Shown here in pieces: positions 25,868 to 33,746 of a stretch of 64,000 nucleotides of DNA. The notes beneath the pieces were generated by a model that saw only the letters and a list, made by a program, of their open reading frames with translations, had not been told where the DNA came from and did not search any database. The DNA is from Brevibacterium aurantiacum (GTDB taxonomy: Bacteria; Actinomycetota; Actinomycetes; Actinomycetales; Brevibacteriaceae). The stretch lies in the NCBI RefSeq assembly GCF_900169065.1, contig NZ_FXZB01000002.1, positions 62,001-126,000 of the forward strand, read 5' to 3'. How positions within the stretch are numbered: the stretch's first letter is position 1; each line of letters begins with the position of its first letter. A program made the position numbers and the translations under genes.

Positions 25868-27091
25868 TCACTGCCTGACCTCAGCTCCAACATCGCCTGC
25901 GGGCAAAGCCGGGCGGCTGACTCGCGACCAGCGCTGCACTCCCAGACAGATGAACGAGGCGGCGAGCATCACGACACCGGCTCCTGCCATCAGGATTCCG
26001 GTGTCGACCGTGTAGAGAGCGGCGAAGACCGTCACACCCACGGCTCCGCCGACGTTGCGGGCGGTGCTTCCCGCGCCCGAGGCGAATCCCGGTCGCTGTG
26101 GCAGCGCATGCATCGCCGCGGCAACAATCGCCGGGGTGAGGATCCCGACCCCGATCGCCCACACAACCAGCGCAAGCCACAGCCCCCACAGGCTCGGCCC
26201 TGACACGGTCAACCCCATCAGCCCGAGTCCCACGCCGGCGATGATGAGCCCGAGTGCGCTCGTCCTCCATACGCCGAGGCGGTTACTGATCTTCCCCGAC
26301 AATGCCCCGAATATCGGCATCGGCAGCAGTGCGGGAAGAGTGGCCAGCCCCGCTTGGAGGGGGCTCAGTCCGCGATCGTCTTGGAAGAACTGGGTGAGCA
26401 GGAACAGGGAGCCGAGGACACAGACGTTCATCAGTGCGGCGACGATGCAGGCGAGCAGGAGTCTCGATCGCGATGCGCCCGAGGAGCCAGCGTGGTCTGG
26501 CCGTGCATCGGAATCCGAGCTTTCGGCGGCACCCAGGTCCCGCCTCGGCGAGGAGAACACGACGATGGGAATGAGGGCTACGAGGATGATGGGCAGGTTC
26601 AGCCAGAACACGGCCCGCCAGCTGTCCAGTTCGACGAGCAGCCCGCCCAGCAGGGGCCCGATCGGCAGCGCGACCCCGCCCAGTGCCGCCCACAGTCCGA
26701 CGAGCTTGTTGCGCCCCCGGTCATCGGCGGCCGACTCCGAGAGCATCGCCAGGGTGCCGGTCATCGTTGCGGCGGCGCCAACACCCTGCAGTCCGCGTGA
26801 GGCCACGAGTGCCTCGATCGTCGGCGACAGCGAGCAGGCCAATGAGCCGGCGAAGAAGCAGAGGAACCCGACGATCACGATCCGACGATGGCCCCAGCGG
26901 TCCCCGATCGCGCCGAAGGCCAGCAGCAGGGCGGCGAGGACAAAGGTATAGGCGTTGACGACCCCGGCCATCCCGGCCTGTCCCGCCTGCAGATCAGCGT
27001 TAATCTGCGGCAGTGCGACGTTGACGACAGTCACATCCAGGAGGACGAGGAAGTACCCGGCGCAGAGGCCGAGGACAAGCAGTTTCGGCAT
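25868..27091 (-). CDS. MFS drug/metabolite exporter
   Basis: A 407-residue transporter with about 12 membrane helices. The DHA-type signature LDVTVVNVALPQI is in helix 1, and GDRWGHRRIVI marks the loop 2-3 motif A. ASRGLQGVGAAATM corresponds to motif B in helix 4. The central loop is charged (SPRRDLGAAESSDSD). It is upstream of the ligase operon on the same strand with a gap of about 130 bases, so a separate promoter is likely. Export of a product of that operon is possible but not shown. Confidence 0.85.
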   Translation of the reverse strand: MPKLLVLGLCAGYFLVLLDVTVVNVALPQINADLQAGQAGMAGVVNAYTFVLAALLLAFGAIGDRWGHRRIVIVGFLCFFAGSLACSLSPTIEALVASRGLQGVGAAATMTGTLAMLSESAADDRGRNKLVGLWAALGGVALPIGPLLGGLLVELDSWRAVFWLNLPIILVALIPIVVFSSPRRDLGAAESSDSDARPDHAGSSGASRSRLLLACIVAALMNVCVLGSLFLLTQFFQDDRGLSPLQAGLATLPALLPMPIFGALSGKISNRLGVWRTSALGLIIAGVGLGLMGLTVSGPSLWGLWLALVVWAIGVGILTPAIVAAAMHALPQRPGFASGAGSTARNVGGAVGVTVFAALYTVDTGILMAGAGVVMLAASFICLGVQRWSRVSRPALPAGDVGAEVRQ

Positions 27092-27181
27092 GCACCGACG
27101 CTATCGGCGCCCTCTCACGCGTGTCGAGGGTCGGACAAGACTCACATCCGCTGCCCGCGAAATCATATCCCAGCACAAAAA

Positions 27182-27232
27182 GAGGAACTTTTGGTGCGGA
27201 AATCACCTCGGATTCCGCACCAAAAGTTCCTC
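27182..27232 (-). terminator. perfect 20-bp terminator hairpin after the aldehyde dehydrogenase gene
   Basis: The arms 27182-27201 and 27213-27232 are exact complements around an 11-base loop. On the minus strand the hairpin is followed by TCTTTTTG, a classical intrinsic terminator for the gene ending at 27312. Confidence 0.9.
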
Positions 27233-27311
27233 AATGTCATGCCCCGCGCCGCAGACTTTCTGGCCTCCAGCTGGGATCAGGCTACCGACTCAGCATCAGT
27301 CAGCGCTGTAG

Positions 27312-28706
27312 TCAGTCAGCCACGTAGTACATGCGCTTGTTGACGAATTCGTCCATGCCGTAGGGGCCCAGTTCGCGGCCGAAGCCCGAACGCTTGGTGC
27401 CGCCGAATGGAATCTCCGCACCTTCGCCACCTGGGGTGTTGACGTTCGTCATGCCCACGTCGAGACGCTGAGCCAGCTTCGCAGCACGCTCGGGGTCCTT
27501 CGCGAACACGGCGCCGCCGAGGCCGAAGCGGGTGTCATTGGCCAGCTTCAAAGCGTCATCGTCGCTGCCCACCTTGTACACGGTGGCCACGGGGCCGAAG
27601 AGCTCCTCACGGTAGGCGTCCATGTCCGAGGTGACTCCGGTCAGCACGGCAGGAGAGACATAGGCCGAACCGTCGTCGGCAAGTTCGCCGCCAACGAGGG
27701 TCGCGCCCTGTTCGACTGCACGGTCGAGCTGCTTGCGCAGGTTTTCCGCGGCACCACGCGAGGACATCGGCGAATATTTGCCGTCGCCCGCCTCGTCGGG
27801 GGTGCCCTTCGTCCAATCCTGGGCGCGCTTAGTCAGCCCGGACACGAAGTCCTCGTAGATGTCGTCCATGACGATCATGCGCTTGTTCGCGTTGCAGACC
27901 TGGCCGGTGTTGTAGAGGCGGGTGCCCCATGCGGGGTCGACGGCCTCGTCCATGTTGTCCGTGTCGAGGACGATGTAGGGATCGGATCCGCCGAGTTCGA
28001 GGACGGCCTTCTTGAGGTTCTTGCCTGCAGTCGCGGCCACGGCCGAGCCGGCCCGCTCGGAGCCTGTCAGCGACACACCTTCGACGCGGTCATCGGCGAT
28101 GATGGTCTCGATCTGCTCGTGTGTGGCGTAGATGTTGTTGTACACGCCCTCCGGGATGCCGGCTTCCTTCATCATGTCGGCGATGATCGCCGATGACCGG
28201 GGGCAGATCTCCGCATGCTTGAGGATGATCGTGTTGCCCAGCACCAGGTTCGGCGCAGCGAAGCGCGCAACCTGGTAGTAGGGGAAGTTCCAGGGCATGA
28301 TGCCCAGGAGTGCTCCGACGGGTCGGCGCTGGATGAAGGCCTTGCCGCCCGACATCGATTCGATGGGCTCGTCCGCGGCGAACTTGGGTCCGTTGTCCGC
28401 GTAGTAGTTGAAGATGGCCTCGCAGAACTCGGCTTCCTCGATGCCTTCGGCGACGGGCTTGCCCATCTCCAAGGCGATGACCGTTGCGAGTTCTTCCTTG
28501 CGCTCACCGAACAGGGCGGCGACCTTGTTCACGATCGCGCCGCGCTCTTCGATGGTCTTCTCGCGCCAGGCCAGGTAGCCCTTGTGAGCCGCGTCGAGGA
28601 CCTCCTCGATCTGCGCATCGGTGGCGTTGTCGAACGATTCGACGACCTCGCCCGTGGCCGGGTTCTCGACACGGTAGCCGCCTGCAGCACTGCCTACATT
28701 GCTCAT
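27312..28706 (-). CDS. NAD(P)-dependent succinate-semialdehyde dehydrogenase-type aldehyde dehydrogenase
   Basis: A 464-residue aldehyde dehydrogenase. It shows the cofactor region MPWNFPYYQVARFAAPNL, the general-base Glu in LELGGSDPYIVL, and the nucleophilic Cys in NTGQVCNANKRM. The C-terminal PFGGTKRSGFGRELG is typical of the succinate-semialdehyde group (GabD/Sad), which oxidises succinate semialdehyde to succinate. It has its own terminator and lies downstream of the ACC deaminase gene after 296 bases. ACC deaminase releases 2-oxobutyrate, so a link is not obvious. Confidence 0.85.
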   Translation of the reverse strand: MSNVGSAAGGYRVENPATGEVVESFDNATDAQIEEVLDAAHKGYLAWREKTIEERGAIVNKVAALFGERKEELATVIALEMGKPVAEGIEEAEFCEAIFNYYADNGPKFAADEPIESMSGGKAFIQRRPVGALLGIMPWNFPYYQVARFAAPNLVLGNTIILKHAEICPRSSAIIADMMKEAGIPEGVYNNIYATHEQIETIIADDRVEGVSLTGSERAGSAVAATAGKNLKKAVLELGGSDPYIVLDTDNMDEAVDPAWGTRLYNTGQVCNANKRMIVMDDIYEDFVSGLTKRAQDWTKGTPDEAGDGKYSPMSSRGAAENLRKQLDRAVEQGATLVGGELADDGSAYVSPAVLTGVTSDMDAYREELFGPVATVYKVGSDDDALKLANDTRFGLGGAVFAKDPERAAKLAQRLDVGMTNVNTPGGEGAEIPFGGTKRSGFGRELGPYGMDEFVNKRMYYVAD

Positions 28707-28893
28707 TCCAGACTCCTTTGACTAGCGACGCCCTTGTAGCGCCGGATAAGGCGTTTGCATCGCTGTTGCCGCCGAAATCGACGGATCGCGTATGCCTGCC
28801 TCTCACGCTATCAACACGTGACGTGTGCAACAAGTGCCGGAACCTGGGGGAATCATCAGTGCGTGACGACCTGGAGCGGTCTCGCCGAGGTTG

Positions 28894-28927
28894 TGCGGAT
28901 TTCGCGGACAATGTCACGAAATCCGCA
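28894..28927. terminator. 11-bp inverted repeat after the ACC deaminase gene
   Basis: TGCGGATTTCG (28894-28904) pairs exactly with CGAAATCCGCA (28917-28927). It lies in the 296-bp gap between the ACC deaminase stop and the aldehyde dehydrogenase start. Apart from it nothing was recognised in this gap. Confidence 0.55.
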
Positions 28928-29002
28928 TCCTCGGCAGGTCGTACTCACGGTTTCTGCACCGCCCTGCGGCGCTCGTTCAACGCCGCGTCGAGACAGAGAG
29001 CC

Positions 29003-30019
29003 TCAGAAGATGGAGCTGTAGGCGTTGAGCGCCAGCTGTCCGCCGAGGTGGGCGTAGAGGACCGTCGAATCCTTCGCCACCGTGCCGCTTCCGACGAGGT
29101 CGAGCAGCCCCGCCATCGACTTGCCCTCGTAGACGGGGTCGAGGATGACGCCTTCGAGTTCGGCGGTGGTGCGGATCGCGTTGACGGTCGTCTCGTCGGG
29201 GATGCCGTAGGCAGGGCCTTCCCAGCCGGAGCGGATGTCGACGTCAGCATCGGTGATCTCCCGACCGAGGCCGATGAGGTCAGCGGCATTGTTCGCGATG
29301 CGTTTGACCTGGTCACGGGTCTTGTCCAGGGTCGCAGAGGCGTCGATGCCGATGACCTGGCGCTTGGGACCTCCGGCCGCCTCGAGCGCGGCGAAGCCTG
29401 CGATCATTCCCGCGTGAGTGGAGCCGGTGACCGTGCAGACGATGATCGTGTCGAAGAAGACGCCGAGCTCCCTCTCCTGTTCTGCGACCTCGTAGGCCCA
29501 GTTGACGAAGCCGAGTGCACCGAATTTGTGCTCCGAGGCACCGGCCGGAATGGGGTAGGGCCTGCCACCTGCGGCCTCCACCTCGGCGATGGCGTTCTCC
29601 CAGCTCGAGCGGATGCCGATGTCGAATCCAGCGGAGTCGAGGTGCACATCGGCGCCCATGATGCGGGAGAGTTCGATGTTGCCGACTTTGTCGTTGACCG
29701 GATCGTCCCAGTCGACCCAGCGTTCCTGGACGAGCCGCGACTTCAGTCCCAGGTGTGCCGCGACGGCCGCGACCTGCCGCGTGTGGTTCGACTGGTAGCC
29801 GCCGATCGAGACGAGCGTGTCCGCGTCAGAGGCGAGGATGTCGGGAACGATGTATTCGAGCTTGCGGGTCTTGTTGCCGCCGAACGCGAGTCCGGAGTTC
29901 ACGTCTTCGCGCTTGGCCCATACCCGGGCCCCGCCGAGGCGGTCACTGAGTCGCTTCAGCTCGTGGACCGGGCTGGGCCCGAAGGTCAATGGGTAACGTT
30001 CGAAATCGGTGATTGCCAT
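29003..30019 (-). CDS. acdS: 1-aminocyclopropane-1-carboxylate deaminase
   Basis: A 338-residue PLP enzyme of the tryptophan synthase beta fold, the exact usual length of AcdS. It converts ACC to 2-oxobutyrate and ammonia. The PLP Lys is in [11 protein letters not shown] (residue 50), the catalytic Ser follows in [10 protein letters not shown]. The Tyr-Glu pair that separates true ACC deaminases from D-cysteine desulfhydrases is present in [10 protein letters not shown], as is the Leu of YAHLGG. The ATG at 30019 matches the family N-terminus. Upstream are three 19-bp repeats, a palindromic operator and a divergent GntR gene, suggesting induction by substrate. Confidence 0.9.
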   Translation of the reverse strand: MAITDFERYPLTFGPSPVHELKRLSDRLGGARVWAKREDVNSGLAFGGNKTRKLEYIVPDILASDADTLVSIGGYQSNHTRQVAAVAAHLGLKSRLVQERWVDWDDPVNDKVGNIELSRIMGADVHLDSAGFDIGIRSSWENAIAEVEAAGGRPYPIPAGASEHKFGALGFVNWAYEVAEQERELGVFFDTIIVCTVTGSTHAGMIAGFAALEAAGGPKRQVIGIDASATLDKTRDQVKRIANNAADLIGLGREITDADVDIRSGWEGPAYGIPDETTVNAIRTTAELEGVILDPVYEGKSMAGLLDLVGSGTVAKDSTVLYAHLGGQLALNAYSSIF

Positions 30020-30032
30020 GGTGCCCTCTTCG

Positions 30033-30089
30033 TTTGGTGAAGCCGGTGTGGTCTGGTGAAACTGGAGTCGTCTGGTGAAGCCGGTGATG
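30033..30089. repeat. three 19-bp tandem repeats in the acdS leader
   Basis: The units 30033-30051, 30052-30070 and 30071-30089 share the core TNTGGTGAAnCnGGnG. They lie between the acdS start codon and the palindrome at 30102-30117, within the probable 5' untranslated region. Confidence 0.75.
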
Positions 30090-30101
30090 AGTCCTTGCGA
30101 T

Positions 30102-30117
30102 ATGCAATATATTGCAT
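30102..30117. promoter_or_regulatory. 16-bp perfect palindrome, probable GntR operator
   Basis: ATGCAATATATTGCAT is a perfect palindrome in the region between acdS (minus) and the GntR gene (plus). Size and symmetry suit a GntR-family dimer. It is the most AT-rich stretch of this spacer and would overlap the divergent promoters. Confidence 0.65.
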
Positions 30118-30210
30118 TCTGCGAAGGACTACAATGGGTCGAGCACGATATCCCATATGCCAGGACCGCCGAGCAGATCACCCCAACGACAGGATCGAGA
30201 GAGGTCGAGA

Positions 30211-30864
30211 GTGCCGATTCCCACGAATGCACCGATTCCCCAGCGCAGACTGCTGCGCGACGACGTCTACCGCTCGATCCGCGACGCCATCGTCCGAGGC
30301 CAGCTGGCACCCGGGGAACAGCTGCGCGACCAGGAGCTGGGGGCCTGGCTGCAGGTCTCGCGCACCCCCGTCCGGGAGGCGCTTCAACGCCTGGCACAGG
30401 CTGGACTGGTCGTGGCAGAGCCCGGACGCATGACCCGCGTGGCGCCGGAGAATCCCGAGGCAGTCGTCCACGCTCGCCAGATCGCGGCCCAACTGCACGC
30501 CCTGGCCATGAGCCTGGCCTTCCCGAACCTCAACGTATCCGATGTCTCCGCAATGGAAGCCGCCAACAATGAGCTGAGATCGGCACTGAGAGACTCCGAC
30601 ATCGACGCGGCCATCGCCGCCGATGACGCATTCCACGAGGTGGCCCTGGTCCGCAGCGGCAATCCCCTCATTCCCGAACACCTCGAGGTCGTCACCGCGA
30701 CACTCCGGCGAGCCGAATATCTGCACTTCGACTCCGTCAAGGGCTCGGCCTCACCCGAGCAGCATGACCAGATCATTGCCGCCGTCCGAACGGGCGAGGC
30801 CGATCGAGCAATGGCTCTGACCTGCGAGAACTGGTCGACGCTGACCAGCCACGGCGCCGACTGA
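30211..30864 (+). CDS. GntR-family (FCD) regulator, probably of acdS
   Basis: A 217-residue regulator. The winged helix contains [45 protein letters not shown] in family order, with residues shown here in overlapping short motifs such as [13 protein letters not shown]. The C-terminal FCD domain includes [14 protein letters not shown] and [13 protein letters not shown]. The GTG at 30211 was chosen because GAGAGGTCGAG precedes it and it suits the family length; an ATG at 30112 would overlap the operator. Divergent orientation from acdS and the palindrome between them suggest it senses ACC or a related amino acid. Confidence 0.8.
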   Translation: MPIPTNAPIPQRRLLRDDVYRSIRDAIVRGQLAPGEQLRDQELGAWLQVSRTPVREALQRLAQAGLVVAEPGRMTRVAPENPEAVVHARQIAAQLHALAMSLAFPNLNVSDVSAMEAANNELRSALRDSDIDAAIAADDAFHEVALVRSGNPLIPEHLEVVTATLRRAEYLHFDSVKGSASPEQHDQIIAAVRTGEADRAMALTCENWSTLTSHGAD

Positions 30865-30950
30865 CTGAGCCTGCTGACTCCCCCGCCACTTCCGCCTGCC
30901 AACACAGCCCGATGACGCCCCTGGGTCGATCGCACCCACAGTAAGTCATC

Positions 30951-30963
30951 AAGTGATTAGATG
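30951..30963. promoter_or_regulatory. AAGTGATTAGATG operator copy 1
   Basis: This 13-mer lies inside the imperfect palindrome GTCATC-N9-GATGTC, 49 bases before the esterase start, and includes a -10-like TTAGAT. The same 13-mer recurs before the FadR-like gene at 32010-32022. Confidence 0.55.
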
Positions 30964-31011
30964 TCTCGTGTAGAGTGGCGCCCACGATCACCGACGATCA
31001 AAGGAAGAACA

Positions 31012-31989
31012 ATGCATTCGACGACGAAACGCATACTGTCCATCGGCCTGACTCTGGCGCTCCTGCTCAGCCTGGCCCTCGCCCTCACCCCACGATTGAC
31101 CGCGGCCGCCACCCCGCCGAACCAAGCAGACAGCCGCTCCTCACCCGGATGCGGAGTCGAGCAGAAGCCCGGAAACGACCAGGGAACGATCACCTCGGCG
31201 GGAGAGGATCGCACCTACCGGATCAACATCCCCCGCGACTACGACATCACCTCGCCGATGCCGCTCATCCTCGGCTTTCACGGCCGCGGCTCCGATGGGG
31301 CGGAGTTTCAGAACTACACCGGACTTCCCGAACTGCCTGCCATCACGGTCTTCCCCGACGGCATCGCCGAGGACGGAAAACGCTCCTGGCAGGGCGCGCC
31401 CTACGCCAGCGGCGCCGATGACGTTCGCTTCGTCGCCGACCTCCTCGACTCGCTAGAGGACGACCTCTGCATCGACCTCAACCGCGTCTTCGCAACCGGA
31501 AAATCCAACGGAGGCGGCATGGTCTCGGTCCTCGCCTGCCAGCTGCGGGACCGATTCTCCGCCTTTGCCACGATCGCCGGCGCCTACTACCCGCAGTCCT
31601 TCGACGGCTGCGACTACTCCGAACCGACGCCGATGCTCGCCATCCACGGCACGGGCGACGCCACCATGCACTACGAGGGAGGCGAGCGCCAGGGCGAGAC
31701 CTACCCATCGGTGCGCACCTGGCTGGAGCCCTGGGCCGAGGCCGCGGACTGCACCGGCTCGAAGGATCGGAAGGTCGGCAAGAGGGGTGAGAAGGTCGTG
31801 CGCACCAAGTGGCAGAACTGCCGGGACGGAGTCGATGTCGAACTCTATTCTGTTGCCGACGGCGGTCACGTCTGGCCAGGTGAGACCATGTACAGCGGTG
31901 GTGGATATGTCACGCAGGATTTCTCCGCCACGGACACCCTGTGGGAGTTCTTCAAGGACCATCCGAGGGCCGAACCTGCCCACGAGTGA
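31012..31989 (+). CDS. secreted esterase of the LpqC/PHB-depolymerase-like family
   Basis: A 325-residue alpha/beta hydrolase with a signal peptide (MHSTTKRILSIGLTLALLLSLALALTP region, cleavage near TAAA). The oxyanion region is LILGFHGRGSDG, the nucleophilic Ser is in ATGKSNGGGM, the Asp in AIHGTGD, and the catalytic His in DGGHVWPG. Four further Cys could form disulfides outside the cell. Relatives hydrolyse polyhydroxyalkanoate or feruloyl esters. The ATG at 31012 has AGGAAGA upstream. An operator shared with the next regulator gene suggests co-regulation with the creatininase and AbgT genes. Confidence 0.8.
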   Translation: MHSTTKRILSIGLTLALLLSLALALTPRLTAAATPPNQADSRSSPGCGVEQKPGNDQGTITSAGEDRTYRINIPRDYDITSPMPLILGFHGRGSDGAEFQNYTGLPELPAITVFPDGIAEDGKRSWQGAPYASGADDVRFVADLLDSLEDDLCIDLNRVFATGKSNGGGMVSVLACQLRDRFSAFATIAGAYYPQSFDGCDYSEPTPMLAIHGTGDATMHYEGGERQGETYPSVRTWLEPWAEAADCTGSKDRKVGKRGEKVVRTKWQNCRDGVDVELYSVADGGHVWPGETMYSGGGYVTQDFSATDTLWEFFKDHPRAEPAHE

Positions 31990-31992
31990 CCC

Positions 31993-32023
31993 TTGACACA
32001 CGATTCACTAAGTGATTAGATGA
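31993..32023 (+). promoter_or_regulatory. promoter with overlapping operator for the FadR-like operon
   Basis: TTGACA (31993-31998) is followed after 17 bases by TTAGAT (32016-32021). AAGTGATTAGATG, shared with 30951-30963, overlaps the -10 box, and TCACT-A-AGTGA is a nearby dyad. Repression by the encoded regulator is the simplest reading. Confidence 0.6.
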
Positions 32024-32047
32024 CTTAAACACTTGAAGGAGAGTGCC

Positions 32048-32764
32048 ATGACAGCACCCATCGGACTCGTCGAACGACTCACCCGCGAGATCGTCGGCAC
32101 GATTCGCACCCAGAACCTGCAGCCCGGTCAGACCCTGCCCTCGGCAAAGGCCCTGGCTGAGCGCTTCGAGGTCACCGTCCCCACCGTCCGCGAGGCCCTG
32201 CGCCGCCTCGAGGCCACAGGATCGGTCGAGCTCAAGCACGGTTCCGGCACCTATGTGCGAGAGGCGATCAACCGTCGCATCCTCGACAATCCGCACTACG
32301 TGCCCGTGGATCTCGCCGCAGCCATCGAGCTTCTCGATGCACGCATCGCCATCGAACCCGGCATCGCGGAACTCGCGGCCAGCGTCCAAGGTGACAGTGC
32401 CGTGGAGACGATGGAGACCGCGGTCGACAACGCCCTGCAGCTGCACACCGAGGTGCCCGCGGGTCACTTCCACGTCGAGCTGGCCAAGGCCTCGGGGAAT
32501 CGGGCGCTGCACGAAATGCTCGTCTCCCTGCTTGCCATTCACTCCCGCACTCAGCAGGCGGCCCGCTTCACCTACGATCGCCTCCGCGACCACGACGAGC
32601 ACGCCGACATCCTCGATGCGATCAAGCGCGGCGATGGCCTCGAAGCATCGCACCGGACGCGCAAACACCTCGAGAGCATCAAAGCCGCGGTGCTGGCCGA
32701 TTGGTCGGAACAGTCTGCAGCCGATTCGTCGGAGTCCACCACCACTGAAGGAACCGAACAGTGA
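32048..32764 (+). CDS. FadR-type GntR regulator
   Basis: A 238-residue regulator. The N-terminal winged helix has LQPGQTLPSAKALAERFEVTVPTVREALRRLEATG, seen in pieces such as TVPTVREALRRL, and GSGTYVRE as the wing. The FCD domain has LLDARIAIEPGIAELAA, a His-containing FHVELAKASGN and DHDEHADILDAIKRG. The ATG at 32048 has AAGGAGAG upstream. The stop overlaps the creatininase-family start. It probably binds the AAGTGATTAGATG sites before itself and the esterase. Confidence 0.82.
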   Translation: MTAPIGLVERLTREIVGTIRTQNLQPGQTLPSAKALAERFEVTVPTVREALRRLEATGSVELKHGSGTYVREAINRRILDNPHYVPVDLAAAIELLDARIAIEPGIAELAASVQGDSAVETMETAVDNALQLHTEVPAGHFHVELAKASGNRALHEMLVSLLAIHSRTQQAARFTYDRLRDHDEHADILDAIKRGDGLEASHRTRKHLESIKAAVLADWSEQSAADSSESTTTEGTEQ

Positions 32765-33567
32765 CCCGGCAGAGCGTGGCCGAGATCCGACCACAGGTCC
32801 GCAAGTACGGAGAGCTGACCTCACTCGAGGTCGAGGTTGCCAAGGCGAATGACGCCCTCCTCATCCTGCCGGTCGGCGCCTGCGAGCAGCACGGCGACGG
32901 GCTGCCGCTGAGCACCGACAGCATCCGGGCCGACCACGTGGCCATGGCCGTGGCCGAGGAGCTCGCCGGCAGCACCGAATCCCCCAACGCCTTCGTCCTC
33001 CCCAGCATCGACTACGGGGTGTCTCCTCATCACGGGAACCTGCCCGGCACGATCAGCCTCGACCCTCGTACCTTCGTCGACATCGTGACCACCGTGGCCG
33101 GTCAGCTCTGCGACTCCGGCTTCACCCGCATCCTCGTGGTCACCGGCCACGGAGGCAACATCGCCGCTCTCGGGGTCGCCCAACAGGTGCTGCTGAGCTC
33201 CCACCCGGATCTCGCCTTCGCCTACTCACCGGTCAGCGGCCTAGCCACCGAGACGACCGCCCAGCTGCCACGCACCGAGGTCAGTGGGCATTCGGGTGAA
33301 TCGGAGACCTCGCAGATGCTGGCCATCGACGACAGCCTCGTCGACTCATCTCGACTCACTGCCGGTGCCACGGCACTCGACGAGCTGTCTCCGCGAGCAC
33401 GCCTGACCCGGACCAAATCACCGTCCAGCGCGGTCACCTTCGACCGATACGCCGACAACGGTGTTCTGGGCGACCCTCGCACGGCCACGGTCACGGCCGG
33501 GGAGGACATCCTCGGCGAGATCATTGCGAAACTCGTCTCCTACTCCAAGGAGATGCTGCGTCTATGA
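32761..33567 (+). CDS. creatininase-family amidohydrolase
   Basis: A 268-residue metal hydrolase. The pattern LILPVGACEQHGDGLPLSTDS carries the metal-binding Glu, His and Asp of creatininase, and VTGHGGNIAAL and SGHSGESETSQML complete the site. The family includes creatininase, MftE-type peptidases and FAPy deformylase, all acting on C-N bonds. The GTG start at 32761 overlaps the regulator stop (GTGA). Its operon partner is an AbgT transporter, so an imported amide or amino-acid conjugate is a fair guess for the substrate. Confidence 0.82.
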   Translation: MTRQSVAEIRPQVRKYGELTSLEVEVAKANDALLILPVGACEQHGDGLPLSTDSIRADHVAMAVAEELAGSTESPNAFVLPSIDYGVSPHHGNLPGTISLDPRTFVDIVTTVAGQLCDSGFTRILVVTGHGGNIAALGVAQQVLLSSHPDLAFAYSPVSGLATETTAQLPRTEVSGHSGESETSQMLAIDDSLVDSSRLTAGATALDELSPRARLTRTKSPSSAVTFDRYADNGVLGDPRTATVTAGEDILGEIIAKLVSYSKEMLRL

Positions 33568-33600
33568 CAGCCGCCCGCACCTGATCCCACCAACGATCCG

Positions 33601-33654
33601 CAGCCACACCTTTCACCGCAGCTACACCTTTCACTTCAGTCACACCTTCACCAC
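33601..33654. repeat. three imperfect 18-bp repeats before the AbgT gene
   Basis: Units beginning CAGCCACACCTTTCA, CAGCTACACCTTTCA and CAGTCACACCTTCAC lie in tandem in the 179-bp gap between the creatininase gene and the transporter. The strand is pyrimidine-rich. No function is evident. Confidence 0.6.
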
Positions 33655-33746
33655 CTCAGTCCCATCTCTCTGACCAATGGAGTTCACGGGTCGCGCCGAG
33701 TCGTGCCCAAATGCTCCTTCACCACCTGGAAAAACAGGAGCCAGAC

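Noticed and set aside
33601-33654. CRISPR array
   Set aside because: The units are short, imperfect and directly adjacent without spacers; no cas gene is in the window.
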